A DNA stretch of 64,000 nt from NCBI GenBank assembly GCA_015059715.1, contig SUZV01000004.1:1-64000 (forward strand), in the 5' to 3' direction. The DNA is from Rikenellaceae bacterium (GTDB lineage Bacteria > Bacteroidota > Bacteroidia > Bacteroidales > Rikenellaceae). The notes under the pieces are model-generated. The model saw only the letters and a list, made by a program, of their open reading frames with translations. It was not told the origin of the DNA and searched no databases. Positions 63,550 through 64,000 of this stretch are shown one piece after another (position 1 is the stretch's first letter; every line of letters starts with the position of its first letter). The translations under genes and the position numbers were made by a program.

Positions 63550-64000
63550 AGCTCACCCCCTCTCCACGCCTCCTCAATCTCGATTTTTAGCTGGCTTATA
63601 CCGCCCTGGGGTGTGAATGCTACGCGCCTTGTAAAGTCGCTCTGCGGCAGACACCCCTGCTCGGTTGAGATGTATAACTGCGGTGCAAATACCATCTGCA
63701 TTATACGCTCAAGCTCCTCGGGGGACTCGTATGCCGAGTAAAGCTCGCGTGTTACATAGCGACCCTTTATGCGCACCCTGCCGCTTGCTGCCTTGGCTAC
63801 ATCGGTGCGGTAGTTTAGGCGCACGCTCTTCGGGAATGTGTAGCTCTCGACACCGCCCGCCATATTGTACCACACCACCTGCCTTGCCGAGCTATCGCTC
63901 TTTATTAGCATAAAGTCATAGCCGTCGAGCGTGACTCCATCGCATATTATGGTGACCCTAAGTCGCTTAAAATTGGCATCTGCGGCTATCGGCAATGTAA
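63546..64000 (-). CDS. Phage protein, partial (5' end outside window)
   Basis: An open minus-strand frame reaches the window edge without a clear start (a TTG at 63995 is not convincing). The 150 visible residues end LKIEIEEAWRGGEL and include VTLDGYDFMLIKSDSSARQV, TFPKSVRLNYRTDVA and ERIMQMVFAPQLYIS. Overlap with the tail gene indicates the same phage operon. I do not recognise the family. Confidence 0.6.
   Translation of the reverse strand, partial: TLPIAADANFKRLRVTIICDGVTLDGYDFMLIKSDSSARQVVWYNMAGGVESYTFPKSVRLNYRTDVAKAASGRVRIKGRYVTRELYSAYESPEELERIMQMVFAPQLYISTEQGCLPQSDFTRRVAFTPQGGISQLKIEIEEAWRGGEL

Overview
The window looks like a chromosomal stretch from a gut Bacteroidales bacterium, possibly of the Rikenellaceae/Alistipes kind. 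That placement is an inference. It rests on the many TAnnTTTG -7 promoter boxes typical of Bacteroidota, Bacteroidota-type surface lipoproteins (BACON, DUF4369, Fn3-like), a NagB/PIG-L fusion, tryptophanase, a DUF4384 protein and a reverse rubrerythrin. I saw no tRNA, rRNA or CRISPR array.

Left part (1-16.7 kb): two flavodoxin-type redox genes; a broken DUF4369 lipoprotein; a structured ncRNA candidate with its own promoter and terminator; then an unusual co-directional cluster (3.1-6.3 kb). The cluster holds an inner-membrane OmpA-like protein, two paralogous small proteins, a PD-(D/E)XK-type nuclease broken at a G8 tract, a WG-repeat protein and a 55-residue basic protein. Next come pyroglutamyl peptidase overlapping an ion channel with an atypical pore, an ECF sigma factor with an anti-sigma-like partner, an XRE/DUF2975 pair, a Fic protein, a CAT-like acetyltransferase, a DMT exporter and tryptophanase.

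Middle part (16.7-43.7 kb): aspartate-semialdehyde dehydrogenase, PBP1A and a large outer-membrane protein with an HEYRH motif form a minus-strand run. A TPR/HTH regulator diverges from three surface lipoproteins. After an M28 peptidase and a small repair/acetyltransferase operon comes a five-gene operon of exported proteins (34.4-42.2 kb): beta-propeller/OmpA-like, TPR-caspase, DUF4384, a small exported protein and a transglutaminase-like protein. It is preceded by a long leader carrying three 14-bp tandem repeats. This operon and the 3-6 kb cluster are the best candidates for undescribed systems.

Right part (44-64 kb): a flavin reductase and a truncated hydrolase; canonical NagB beside a NagB-like/PIG-L fusion whose NagB domain lacks two active-site residues; reverse rubrerythrin; two membrane proteins; RecG; Apt; a sialidase; an SDR; and the lysis/head/tail end of a prophage-like element (56.5 kb to the window end), all on the minus strand.

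A dispersed element of about 120 bp with inverted ends occurs four times (1558, 13211, 45127, 56198), each time directly behind a gene's 3' end. Its two ends co-vary between copies.
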